NCBI RefSeq assembly: GCF_036346855.1
Contig: NZ_CP107841.1
Coordinates: forward strand, 9,304,001 to 9,368,000
DNA length: 64,000 nt
From: Streptomyces europaeiscabiei
GTDB lineage: Bacteria > Actinomycetota > Actinomycetes > Streptomycetales > Streptomycetaceae
Direction of reading: 5' to 3'
Shown: positions 19,531 through 28,183 of the stretch, piece by piece
How positions within the stretch are numbered: position 1 is the first letter of the stretch
Layout: every line of letters starts with the position of its first letter
Position numbers and translations under genes: made by a program
Notes under the pieces: generated by a model
Told to the model about the DNA's origin: nothing
Database searches by the model: none
What the model saw: the letters and a program-made list of their open reading frames with translations, nothing else

Positions 19531-20811
19531 ATGACGATGGGCAAGCAGGCCTGCGTGCGTAGTCGTAAGACCCGCCAAAGGCTCACCATCACCACAGTCG
19601 CCGCGATACTCGCGCTGACCGCCTGTTCCAGCACGACAGCGAGCAACTCCGCGAACAACGCGGGCTCGGCGGACGCGTCCGCAGGGTCCTCCGCGCCGGT
19701 CGACGAGAAGGCAGTCGCCACGACCGTCAAGCGCATGTTCCTGAAGGACATTCCGCTGGAAACCATGGACCCGGTGGTCCAGGAGGCCATGAAGACGGCC
19801 GCCGTCAAGTTCACGCCGAAGATGGAGTCCAAGCTCCAGGAGTGTCTGACGAAGAACGTCTGTGAGACCGGCACAGGCTCGCTCACGATCGGCTTCCCCA
19901 ACGACAACATCAATCCGTGGCGCCAGACCTTCCGCGCCGAACTCACCGCCCAGGCGATCTCCTCGGGTCAGGTCTCGAGGGTCATCTACAGCCTGGGGTC
20001 CGATGTCGCCAGCTACCTGGCGAACTTCAAGAGCATGATCGCCCAGCGGCCCGACATCATCGTGATGGACACGATCTGGGGAGCCGCCGTGCTGCCCGTG
20101 GTGCAGCAGGCCAAGGCGGCCGGCATCACCGTCGTTCAGGTGGAGACACCGGTTCCGGACGCGGTCGCGAAGGCGGTGGACGTCTACGCGCCCGCCGACC
20201 TCTGCGGTGCCTACACCGACGGTGCGAAGCAAGTGGCCCAGATGGTCGGCAAGCCCGGCAGCTACGGTCTCTACACCGGTGTTCCCGGCAACGCCAGCGC
20301 GGCCGCATGGCAGCCGTGCCTCCAGAAGGGCCTGAAGGACGCGGGCTGGCGCAAGTCGATCGAGGGATTCACCCAGTGGACACCTCAGGGCATGACGCAG
20401 GCGGGTAACTCCCTGTACGCCTCCGGCAGGGACCCGGAGGCGGTGGCCTACGACTACACCCTGGAATACTTCATGGCCCCGTACCTCAAGGCCGACCGTA
20501 CGCCGCCGATTCTGATGTCGGACGTCGTGAACTACGCCTTCCTCAAGCAGTTCAAGCAGGCGCAGGAGGACGGCGTCAAGGCAACCGCGTTCGTCGCCAA
20601 CAGCCGTGTGTGGTACGGCCGCATCGGTGTCACCGCCGGAATCATGGCCAAGCAGGGCCAGAAGGTCGACCACGAGGTGTCGATTCCGTACCCGATGGTC
20701 GACATCAGCGAGGTGATGCCGACCTACGACCCGGCGATGCCAGCGAACGCACCGGTGCCCACCCTCTTCAATGCCAAGCAGGCGGCCGCGGTTCTTGCGG
20801 CAGGTTCGTGA
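19531..20811 (+). CDS. Sugar-type ABC transporter substrate-binding lipoprotein
   Basis: A 426-residue precursor. A basic N-terminus (RSRKTRQR), a hydrophobic stretch and the lipobox LTAC with Cys32 indicate a lipid-anchored surface protein. A Ser/Ala-rich linker follows. The mature part resembles periplasmic-binding-protein type 1 sugar binders (IGFPNDNINPWRQTFRAEL, MIAQRPDIIVMDTIWG, GVPGNASAA). The start ATG at 19531 has AGGAG upstream; the open frame to 19369 lies inside the permease gene. A strong intercistronic hairpin follows the stop. Confidence 0.9.
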   Translation: MTMGKQACVRSRKTRQRLTITTVAAILALTACSSTTASNSANNAGSADASAGSSAPVDEKAVATTVKRMFLKDIPLETMDPVVQEAMKTAAVKFTPKMESKLQECLTKNVCETGTGSLTIGFPNDNINPWRQTFRAELTAQAISSGQVSRVIYSLGSDVASYLANFKSMIAQRPDIIVMDTIWGAAVLPVVQQAKAAGITVVQVETPVPDAVAKAVDVYAPADLCGAYTDGAKQVAQMVGKPGSYGLYTGVPGNASAAAWQPCLQKGLKDAGWRKSIEGFTQWTPQGMTQAGNSLYASGRDPEAVAYDYTLEYFMAPYLKADRTPPILMSDVVNYAFLKQFKQAQEDGVKATAFVANSRVWYGRIGVTAGIMAKQGQKVDHEVSIPYPMVDISEVMPTYDPAMPANAPVPTLFNAKQAAAVLAAGS

Positions 20812-20828
20812 TTCCTGAACGACCTGGT

Positions 20829-20869
20829 GGTTCTGGCCGGACCGGGCCTCGCCCGGTCCGGCCAGAACC
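20829..20869 (+). promoter_or_regulatory. Intercistronic hairpin between binding protein and ATPase genes
   Basis: A perfect 19-bp stem, GGTTCTGGCCGGACCGGGC paired across a 3-nt loop (CTC) with its complement at 20851-20869. It lies 17 nt after the binding-protein stop and 34 nt before the next start. It probably acts as a partial terminator or a 3' RNA-stability element that keeps the binding protein in excess over the transporter core. Confidence 0.75.
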
Positions 20870-20902
20870 GAAGCATCGAATCAGCCAGCGGAGGAATCCT
20901 TG

Positions 20903-23452
20903 ATGGAGAAGATCATGCCGCGTACAGACGATCTCGCCGAGGACAGGACCCCCGGCACCACGGACGGGGAGCGCAGCGTTCCCGCTGTCACCCTCACCGG
21001 GGTCACGAAGTCGTTTCCCGGCGTTCGCGCATTGTCCGACGTCGACTTCGACTGCCGGCCGGGCGAGGTCCACGCCCTGGTCGGCGAGAACGGCTCCGGG
21101 AAGTCGACCCTGATCAAGATCGCGTCGGGTGTCCTGGGCGCGGACGAGGGCACCGTCCTCATCGGCGGCGAGGAACTCGGTGCCGGCGGTGTGCAGCGGG
21201 CCCGGCGCCTGGGGCTCATCACCGCCTACCAAGACACTTCACTGGTTCCCGAGCTGAGCGTGGCCGACAACATCACCCTCAGCTTCAACGCCGTCGGCGA
21301 GTCGCGGCCGCCCGACCTGGACCAGATGCTCGCCCGGTTCAACCTACCGTTCAGGCCCACGGACCTGGTCTCCGCTCTCGGCCCGGGCGCCCGCCAGTTG
21401 CTCGAAGTGGCGAGAGCGATGGCCCACCGCCCCCGCGTGCTGATGCTCGACGAGCCCACCGCCGCGCTCGACATGCGTCTGGCGGAACAGCTCAGCGACC
21501 TCATCAAGCAGGCCCGCGACGAGGGCACCGCCATCGTGTACGTGAGCCACCGACTGGCCGAGGTCAAGCGCCTCGCCGACCGTGTTACGGTGCTGCGCGA
21601 CGGCGTCATCCAGGGTACGCACGCTTCGCGGGACTGGAACGTCGACGAGATCGTCGAGCTCATGGTCGGCGCGCCGACCGAACTCGAGTTCCCCACGCGT
21701 ACACCGCCGTCTTCGTCGCCCGTCCGGCTGGATGTCCAAGAGCTCTCCGGTCACGGGTTCGGGCCGGTGTCGATCAACGTGCGTGCGGGCGAGATCGTCG
21801 GTGTCGCCGGGGCCGAGGGCAACGGCCAGCGAGCGCTGCTGCGCGGCATCATCGGCATCGACCGGACCGGCGGATCGAGCAGCGTCGATGACAAGAAGCT
21901 GCGCCGTGTCACGCCGGCGACCGCGCTCGACGCCGGCATCAGCTTCCAGAGCGGCGACCGGGCGGCCGAATCGGTCTTCGAGTCAATGTCGGTCATGGAC
22001 AACGCCACGATCCAGCTGGGCCCCGATGCAGGGCCGGCCGGGTTGTCGCTCAGTCGACGGTTGCTGCCTGCCTTCCGGCAGGCGAAACGTGATCTGGGCA
22101 TCGTCGCGGCGTCGCCGTATCAACCCGTCAGCGGGTTGTCGGGCGGCAACCAGCAGAAGTCCGTGCTCGCCAGGCCCGCGCTGCGTCAGCCGAAGGTGCT
22201 CATCGTCGACGAGCCCACGCAGGGCGTCGACGCGCGGGCCCGTATGGACATCTACCGCGTCCTCGCATCCGCTGCCGACGAGGGCATCGCGGTCCTTGTG
22301 AACTCCTCCGACTCGGCTGAACTCGCGGGGCTCTGCGACCGCGTGTACGTCATGTCGCGCGGACGGGTCGTCGAGGAGCTCAGTGCGCCGACGACCGAGA
22401 CCGAGATCGTGCGTGGCTTCGTCAGCGCGACCGATGTGGCCGAAGAACAGGGCCCCGCTCTGATCCAGGGGCAGGGACTGCTGCGCCGACTGGTTGGCCG
22501 TGTGTCCGCGCACCTGCCCATCGCCATCCTGCTGCTGCTGATCACCATGGTCGCGCTCTACACCGGCACGCAGTCCGACGTGTTCTGGACGAAGACGAAC
22601 CTGGCGAACCTGCTGATCCTCACGTTGCCGCTGGCCTTCGTCGCGATCGGTCAACAGTTCGTGATGTTCACCGGCCTGCTCGACATCTCCATCGGTTCGA
22701 CGATGAGCCTGACGGTCGTCCTGGTCTCCATGACATTGCCCGACCTCGGGATGTCATCGGTTCTCTCCACGCTGGGCCTGCTGACAGTGGAAGTCCTGGC
22801 AATCGGCCTGTTCAACGTCCTACTGATCGAAGTTCTCAAAGTGACACCGATCGTCGCGACGGTGGCGACCATGGGCATCGTTCAGGGCATCGCGATCGTC
22901 CTGCGTCCGCAACCGGAGGGCGCGATCGCCCCGGAACTCGTCACACTCGTCGCTCAGGGCATTGGCTTTGTTCCGGCCGCGTTCATCATGCTGGTGGTCA
23001 TCGCGGTCGCCACGGAGTTCTGGCTCCGTCGAAGCCGCGGAGGGCTCGCCCTGCGCGCTGTGGGATTCCACGGCGAATCCGCTCGTCGCGTGGGGACACG
23101 CGTCGTCCGGGTACGCGTGCTCAGCCTGATCCTCTGCGCCCTCGGCGCCGTAATCGGTGGCGTCTTCCTCGCCAGCCAGACCGGCTTGGGGTCGAACGCG
23201 GTCGGCGCCGGTTACACCCTTCCCTGCTTCGCCGCCGTGTTCCTCGGCGGAGCGGTGCTCAGTGGTGGCCGCGGCTCGTTCATCGGTGCCATGCTCGGGG
23301 CGCTGTTCCTGGGCCTGCTGAACAACGTCACACCGCTGCTGCACATCCCGGATGCCTGGCAGCAGATCCTTTACGGGGGCATTCTGCTGGTGGCCGTCGG
23401 GGCCTACGCGTCGCTCGAGCGTGCCCGTAACCGCGGCATCCGCACAGCCTGA
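20903..23452 (+). CDS. ABC transporter ATPase-ATPase-permease fusion (RbsA-RbsC type)
   Basis: An 849-residue fusion. Residues ~20-240 are ABC domain 1, with Walker A GENGSGKST near 61 and LMLDEPTAALD but a degenerate signature (LGPGARQLLEVAR). Residues ~270-510 are ABC domain 2, with degenerate Walker A GAEGNGQ, good signature LSGGNQQK and LIVDEPTQGVD. Residues ~525-849 are a full RbsC-like permease with GQQFVMFTGLLDISIGS. RbsA and RbsC are normally separate; here they form one chain, beside a second free-standing permease. The ATG at 20903 has GGAGG 8 nt ahead. The site complement implied is one consensus and one degenerate ATPase site. Confidence 0.9.
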   Translation: MEKIMPRTDDLAEDRTPGTTDGERSVPAVTLTGVTKSFPGVRALSDVDFDCRPGEVHALVGENGSGKSTLIKIASGVLGADEGTVLIGGEELGAGGVQRARRLGLITAYQDTSLVPELSVADNITLSFNAVGESRPPDLDQMLARFNLPFRPTDLVSALGPGARQLLEVARAMAHRPRVLMLDEPTAALDMRLAEQLSDLIKQARDEGTAIVYVSHRLAEVKRLADRVTVLRDGVIQGTHASRDWNVDEIVELMVGAPTELEFPTRTPPSSSPVRLDVQELSGHGFGPVSINVRAGEIVGVAGAEGNGQRALLRGIIGIDRTGGSSSVDDKKLRRVTPATALDAGISFQSGDRAAESVFESMSVMDNATIQLGPDAGPAGLSLSRRLLPAFRQAKRDLGIVAASPYQPVSGLSGGNQQKSVLARPALRQPKVLIVDEPTQGVDARARMDIYRVLASAADEGIAVLVNSSDSAELAGLCDRVYVMSRGRVVEELSAPTTETEIVRGFVSATDVAEEQGPALIQGQGLLRRLVGRVSAHLPIAILLLLITMVALYTGTQSDVFWTKTNLANLLILTLPLAFVAIGQQFVMFTGLLDISIGSTMSLTVVLVSMTLPDLGMSSVLSTLGLLTVEVLAIGLFNVLLIEVLKVTPIVATVATMGIVQGIAIVLRPQPEGAIAPELVTLVAQGIGFVPAAFIMLVVIAVATEFWLRRSRGGLALRAVGFHGESARRVGTRVVRVRVLSLILCALGAVIGGVFLASQTGLGSNAVGAGYTLPCFAAVFLGGAVLSGGRGSFIGAMLGALFLGLLNNVTPLLHIPDAWQQILYGGILLVAVGAYASLERARNRGIRTA

Positions 23453-23500
23453 CAACCCATTGCGCTCGCACTGGAGCACAACGTGCACTGGAGAACAACG

Positions 23501-24409
23501 GTGACCTACGAGATCAACACGCTGATCCCCGGGCGGACCTTCGTGGAGGCGCCCCGCTGGCACGAGAACCGGGTCTGGTTCTCCGAGCTGCACACATGCA
23601 GCGTCATGTCGGCCAGGGGAGACGGCTCCGACCTTCGCGTCGAGGCGATCGTTCCCGCACAGCCGTCCGGACTGGCCTGGCTGCCGGACGGCAGACTGCT
23701 CGTGGCGTCGATGCAAGATCGCACGTTGTTGCGTCGCGAGGCCGACGGCAGCATGGCGGTGCACGCGGACCTGAGCGGTCATGTCAACGGCTTCTGCAAC
23801 GAAGTCATCGTCGACCGGCACGGCCGGGCCTATGTCGGCGACTTCGGGTTCGACCTGGACAACCGGGCCCCGATGGCGCCGGGCTCCCTCCACCGGATCG
23901 ACCCGGACGGCCGGATCACCGAGGTCGCCACCGACCTCTGGTTCCCGAACGGCTGCGTACTCACCGAAGACAACGTCTTCATCGTCAACGAAACCTTCGG
24001 GAACCGCATCTCCGCCTTCGACCTGACCGACGACGGGCGGCTCGTCAATCACCGGGTATGGGCCGAGTTCGGTCCACTGCCCAGCACGACGGAGTTCGCC
24101 GAGGCCCAGGCGGAGTTCCTCGTGTGCCCTGACGGCATGTGCGTCGATGCCGAGGGTGCGCTGTGGATCGCCGACCTCGGTTCCGAGAAACTCCTGCGCC
24201 TGCGTGAAGGGGGCGAGGTGATCGATGAGATTGTGCCCGGCATGATGCCCTTCTCGTCCGTCATCGGAGGAGAAGACGGCCACACCATGTTCATCTGCGC
24301 CGCGCCCGACTTCGACCAGGAGGAACGTCGGATCACGACCGAGGCGAGGATCCTGACGACGCGCGTGTCGGTGGGGATGGCAACGGGGAAGATGGAGCCG
24401 GCCGGCTGA
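23501..24409 (+). CDS. SMP-30/gluconolactonase-type sugar lactonase
   Basis: A ~302-residue six-bladed beta-propeller of the SMP-30/LRE family, which hydrolyses sugar lactones using a divalent metal. The metal-ligand and blade motifs are GRTFVEAPRW (Glu ligand), NGFCNEVIVDRHGRAYVGDFG (Asn and Asp), WFPNGCVL (Asn) and ALWIADLGSEKLL. Two GTG starts (23483 and 23501) each follow a GGAG in an imperfect tandem repeat (ACTGGAGCACAAC and ACTGGAGAACAAC); I use the second. As last gene of the importer unit it probably opens a lactone derived from the imported sugar. Confidence 0.87.
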   Translation: MTYEINTLIPGRTFVEAPRWHENRVWFSELHTCSVMSARGDGSDLRVEAIVPAQPSGLAWLPDGRLLVASMQDRTLLRREADGSMAVHADLSGHVNGFCNEVIVDRHGRAYVGDFGFDLDNRAPMAPGSLHRIDPDGRITEVATDLWFPNGCVLTEDNVFIVNETFGNRISAFDLTDDGRLVNHRVWAEFGPLPSTTEFAEAQAEFLVCPDGMCVDAEGALWIADLGSEKLLRLREGGEVIDEIVPGMMPFSSVIGGEDGHTMFICAAPDFDQEERRITTEARILTTRVSVGMATGKMEPAG

Positions 24410-24433
24410 AGTCAGGTAGTTCGCGTCGTGCTG

Positions 24434-24455
24434 CGTCGCCCCGCACCAGGCGACG
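24434..24455 (+). terminator. Hairpin after the lactonase gene
   Basis: A stem of CGTCGCC / GGCGACG with an 8-nt loop, 25 nt after the stop; likely end of the importer operon. Confidence 0.45.
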
Positions 24456-24505
24456 GGTCCGGGCGTGTGTCGAAAGTGGATCTTGTCCGTGAGGGGTCTT
24501 GATTC

Positions 24506-24600
24506 GTGGTGCATACAGATCTCACCGACGAACAATGGGCGCAGTGCTGGAGTCGCTGTTGCCGAACGGACGGAAGCCCGGTCGGCCACCGATATGACGT
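24506..24600 (+). pseudogene. N-terminal fragment of an IS5-family transposase
   Basis: Reads DLTDEQWA and then, after a one-base shift, VLESLLPNGRKPGRPP, the typical start of an IS5-type DDE transposase (DUF4096 region). The rest of the element is absent. Confidence 0.65.
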
Positions 24601-24790
24601 CGGCGACAGCTGATCGATCCGACCAGGCTATTGCCGAGAGTGCCAGGTCGGTCACTGAAGGTGCCCTGAACGCACCTCCCAAGGCAGGGACTCACCGATC
24701 CTGGGAGGAAATTGACCCCTCTTCGCTGGGCGTTCGTTGAGGTTCACTGGCTGCGGCACACCCCAAGCCCTCGCAAAGGATCGACTCGGT

Positions 24791-25510
24791 ATGCACTTCA
24801 TCAACATCGCCGCACCCGTGGCTCGCACCGGCGCCCGTCGCATCAGGCTGGCGACAGCGTCTCTGGTCTCCGCAGCGATGCTCACCTTGTTCTCGGCGGG
24901 TGCCGCGCAGGCGCACCACGGGTTCGACGACTTCGACACCGATCGCCTCTACTACATCTCGGGTACCGTCTCCCAGGTCCGCTGGGGCGAGCCGCACTCC
25001 TACTTCAACGTGACCATCGACAGCGATCTCCCCGCTGACACCCCCGAGCGCGATCTGCCCGAGGGACTGCGGGACGCCGCCGACAGCGACCCGATCAATG
25101 CCGCACCGTCCTACAGCGGGTCTCAGGACGAGCTGGAGGTCACCATCGCGCCACCGAGCTTCACGGGCATGTGGGGCCTGGACCGCGAGCTCGAAGACGG
25201 CGAGCGGATCGAAGCCGTCGGTTACGTCGGCAGGAGTCACACCGACGAGTTCCGTCCGGTCGTGTTCTGGTACGAAGAGGGGAAGCCTGTCAATCAGGTG
25301 CTCAACGAGGAACTCCCGGCGAGGCCGCTGCCGGTCCCGTATCCGGAAGGCGACGCACCTGCCGCCGACGCCGACCAGGATTCCCCGTCGGCCGCAGCGG
25401 ACTCCGAGGGCACGTCACCGACCGTGGTGTGGGCCACGCTCGGTGGCGTACTGGTCGCCGTTATCGCAGGTGGAGTCTTCTACCTGCGACGACGCTCGCC
25501 CCGAGAGTGA
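24791..25510 (+). CDS. Secreted, membrane-anchored DUF6152-like protein
   Basis: A 239-residue precursor. An N-terminal signal peptide (basic ARRIRLAT, hydrophobic core, AQA-H cleavage near residue 37) is followed directly by HHGFDDFD. The His-His at the mature N-terminus and a pattern WGEPHSYFNV with a later GMWG are typical of DUF6152, whose function is unknown; a metal role for the N-terminal histidines is possible. A low-complexity Ala/Asp linker leads to one C-terminal helix ending YLRRRSPRE, so the domain faces outward. I chose the ATG at 24791 because the signal peptide starts there. Its partner is the membrane gene 11 nt downstream. Confidence 0.75.
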   Translation: MHFINIAAPVARTGARRIRLATASLVSAAMLTLFSAGAAQAHHGFDDFDTDRLYYISGTVSQVRWGEPHSYFNVTIDSDLPADTPERDLPEGLRDAADSDPINAAPSYSGSQDELEVTIAPPSFTGMWGLDRELEDGERIEAVGYVGRSHTDEFRPVVFWYEEGKPVNQVLNEELPARPLPVPYPEGDAPAADADQDSPSAAADSEGTSPTVVWATLGGVLVAVIAGGVFYLRRRSPRE

Positions 25511-25521
25511 CGGCGCCAGTC

Positions 25522-26004
25522 ATGGACAACATCTTCTCCTGGCTGGAGGACAACTGGTTCTCCGAGGCCGTCCGTGGCACGGCCTACCTGTACCCGATGC
25601 TCGAAAGCGTCCACATCATCGGCATCGCCCTCCTCATAGGGCCGGCCGCGGCATTCGATCTCCGGCTGCTGGGGCTCGGCCGGCGGACTCTGCGGGTGAC
25701 GACCGCGGCCGACTACCTGCTCCGCATGTCACATCTCGGCTTCGTGATCGCGGCAGTCACCGGCGTGGTCATGTTCCTGCCCGGCGCGAGCCTCATCGCC
25801 GACCGTGGCAGTGCTCCGTGGAAGCTCGGCCTCATCCTGCTCGCAGGTCTGAACATCCTGATCTTCCATCGGCGGACCTACCGCGGCGTGGCCGACTGGG
25901 ACATGGACCAGCCGACGCCTGTCGCCGCCCGGGTCGCCGCGGTCGTCTCCCTCACGTCGTGGTCGGGCGTCACGATCGCGGGGAGGCTCCTGGCCTACAC
26001 CTGA
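25522..26004 (+). CDS. Four-helix membrane protein, DUF6644-like
   Basis: A 160-residue protein beginning MDNIFSWLEDNWFSEAVRG, with about four hydrophobic helices (HIIGIALLIGPAAAFDLRLLG, FVIAAVTGVVMFLPGA, LGLILLAGLNILIFH, VAAVVSLTSWSGVTIAG). Conserved-looking His residues sit in helix 1 (SVHIIG) and before helix 2 (SHLGF), suggesting a heme- or quinone-binding cytochrome-b-like role, but this is only inference. The start is 11 nt after the DUF6152-like stop, so the two are one unit. Confidence 0.7.
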   Translation: MDNIFSWLEDNWFSEAVRGTAYLYPMLESVHIIGIALLIGPAAAFDLRLLGLGRRTLRVTTAADYLLRMSHLGFVIAAVTGVVMFLPGASLIADRGSAPWKLGLILLAGLNILIFHRRTYRGVADWDMDQPTPVAARVAAVVSLTSWSGVTIAGRLLAYT

Positions 26005-26144
26005 CCGCCATAGCGGACGGAGCCGCCAGGAAGCATGGATTGATTCGACATGCGCTTCGTCCAGGATCGGCGCGATGGCGCCTTACAGCCTTGGGAGCGA
26101 TTGAGTTCGGGGCGTGCTGGCCTGGCGGGTCGGCTGGTGGGTGA

Positions 26145-27122
26145 TCAGCAGGCGGCCTGCCGGGCGAGCACCAGCTCAGTGCTCGCCTTGCGGCGGGTCG
26201 CCCGCCGGGCGGAGCGGTCAGAGACCAGGGTGGCGATCGCGAGGTGAGTCTCGGCGTAGGTCTCGCGGCGGCCGGTGAACCGCTGCAGGGGCCGCCACTG
26301 CTTCTACTCGGCATTGGTGTGCTCCACACAGATCCGCGCGGAGGACTGGCGGCGTCGCTGCTCGCGCCAGGCGTGGTGCTCGCCCAGCGGCGCGTCGTCC
26401 TTCGGCTTCTTCGGCGGGGCACTGACCTGGCCGGGGAACTCGTTGGCCAGGCCCCGGTAGCCCTCGTCGACTACAGCCTTGACCTTGGGGTGCCGGAGGA
26501 ACTGCTCGGCGATGCCCTCGGTGCGCACGGCGGTCTGGTCGTGCATGCGGCCCGGCCGGACCACGCCGCTGAACAGGGTGCGATCCTGCGGGTCACTGAA
26601 GGTGGTGGTCTTGATGGTGTTCTGCTTCTTCTTGCCGGAGACGAACGCCTTGCGGCCGGAGCGGTGGGCGCGGGGGCGGCGGACCTGCACTTCGGTGCCG
26701 TCGATGCGCAGGTCAACGCCCTCCGTGCCGGCGTAGGCGAACAGGTCCTCCAGCGTGCGCAGCCGCACCCCCGGCCGGTCCGGGACGGCGAAGCCGCGGG
26801 CCGCCAGCAGCGGGCGGACCTCGCGAATCGCTCCGGAGACGGTGGAGCGGTCCACTGCGTACAACTCGGCTAGAGCGGCGTGCGGGATCCCAAGCCGCAG
26901 GTGGACCAGCGTGACCAGAAGTCGGTCGACGAAGACCAGGCGCTGCTTGGGCCCGGCGTCGGCCGCCCGTCTCCGGTCTCCGCCACGCCGCTCGTGTAGC
27001 GCCGACTCCCGCGCGGCCTGCCATCGGGGCGCGAGTTCTTTGAGCAACTCGCCGAAGTGTGCGCGCGGGACCCCGGACAGGGCAGGATGGGAACAGGCCG
27101 CACGGGCCCAGGTAGGCCTCAC
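26145..27122 (-). pseudogene. IS5-type transposase broken by one amber codon
   Basis: HTH_Tnp_4 plus DDE_Tnp_4 type transposase: KQRLVFVDRLLVTLVHLRLG, VDRSTVSGAIREVRPLL, LRIDGTEVQVRRP, KKKQNTIKTTTFSD, VDEGYRGLANEFPG and VEHTNAE. A TAG at 26306-26304 stops it after residue 272. The same frame then continues for 52 codons with expected family sequence (KQWRPLQRFTGRRETYAETH) to a TGA at 26145. A single substitution is therefore the likely lesion. Candidate element ends are weak inverted repeats containing CCTTAC near 26080 and GTAAGG near 27140. Confidence 0.85.
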
Positions 27123-27221
27123 AACTTACCCAACTCGTAAGGCCGTTCTCATGTCACGGGCCAGTGCCACAGCACTCTTGATCGTTTACTGAGTGGAGCC
27201 TAGTAGGACTCCGTTAGGTCT

Positions 27222-27859
27222 GTCTCGATCTTGATGTTCTGTATGTCCTGCTGGGCAGGGGCTGTTGGCAGGTGGTGCAGATGCCGGTCCAGCACCTCAG
27301 GACGTCTTGGAGGGCGTCGAGGGTCTGGTAGAGAGTGAGCCCGGCGCGGGTGCTTTTGGGGCCAGACGTTGTTCGGTGAGGAAGGCATGGGCTGCGGTCA
27401 CGAGGGTGATGTGGTGGTGCCAGCCGGGCCAGGACCGGCCTTCGAAGTGGTCCAGGCCCAGGCCGTGCTTGAGTTCGCGGTAGTCGTGCTCGATGCGCCA
27501 GCGGATCTTGGCCAGACGGACCAGATCGACGACAGGGGTGTCGGCCGGCAGGTTGGACAGCCAGTAGTCGGTGGGAGCCTTGGCCTCTTCGGGCCACTCG
27601 ATCAGTAGCCAGCAGTCGGGCAGGATGCCGTCCCACCAGCCCTGCTCGGCTGAGGCGGCGGCCCGGATCGGACGCTCGACGGCGTTGCCGGCAGGACGGA
27701 CGCGCACGGCAGCGAAGCGGGAACGTAACTCGCCGCGTGAGCCCTGCCGCCAGGTGAGGGAGGTGAATGCTTCCTGTCCAAGATCGGTGGCAAGGGCTGT
27801 CACCGAGGGTGCGGGCCGGCGGTAACGGGGCTGGGGCCAGCAGCCGACGGGGCCGGGCC
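27222..27859 (-). pseudogene. C-terminal half of an IS701-family transposase
   Basis: Reads TALATDLGQEAFTSLTWRQG, then RWRIEHDYRELKHGLGLDHF, then GWHHHITLVTAAHAFLTEQRL, the catalytic-Glu region of the family. At least one frameshift near 27330 separates this from the end (LTLYQTLDALQ then QQDIQNIKIETD). The N-terminal half with the first two Asp residues is missing. Confidence 0.8.
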
Positions 27860-28183
27860 TTGACCCGGAATCTTGGACACGGGCTATGCGGCTGGGGCCA
27901 GGGTAGTTGATGTCGTGTCGAGTGCTGTCTCGTAGGCGATGGGACTGCGTTGTCCGAGGCTGGAGTGGCGGCGTCGGGTGTTGTAGCGGTGCAGCCAATG
28001 GAACAGGTCGAGGCGGGCTTCGCGTTCGTCGGCCCAGGCATTGCGGCCCTGGAGCGTCTCCCGCTTGCAGGTCGCGTTGAAGGACTCGGCGAGCGCGTTG
28101 TCCGCCGAGCTGCCGACGGCGCTCATGCTCTGGATCACGCCGGCCCGGTGGCAGGCGTCGGCGAACGCCCGGCTCGTGTACTG

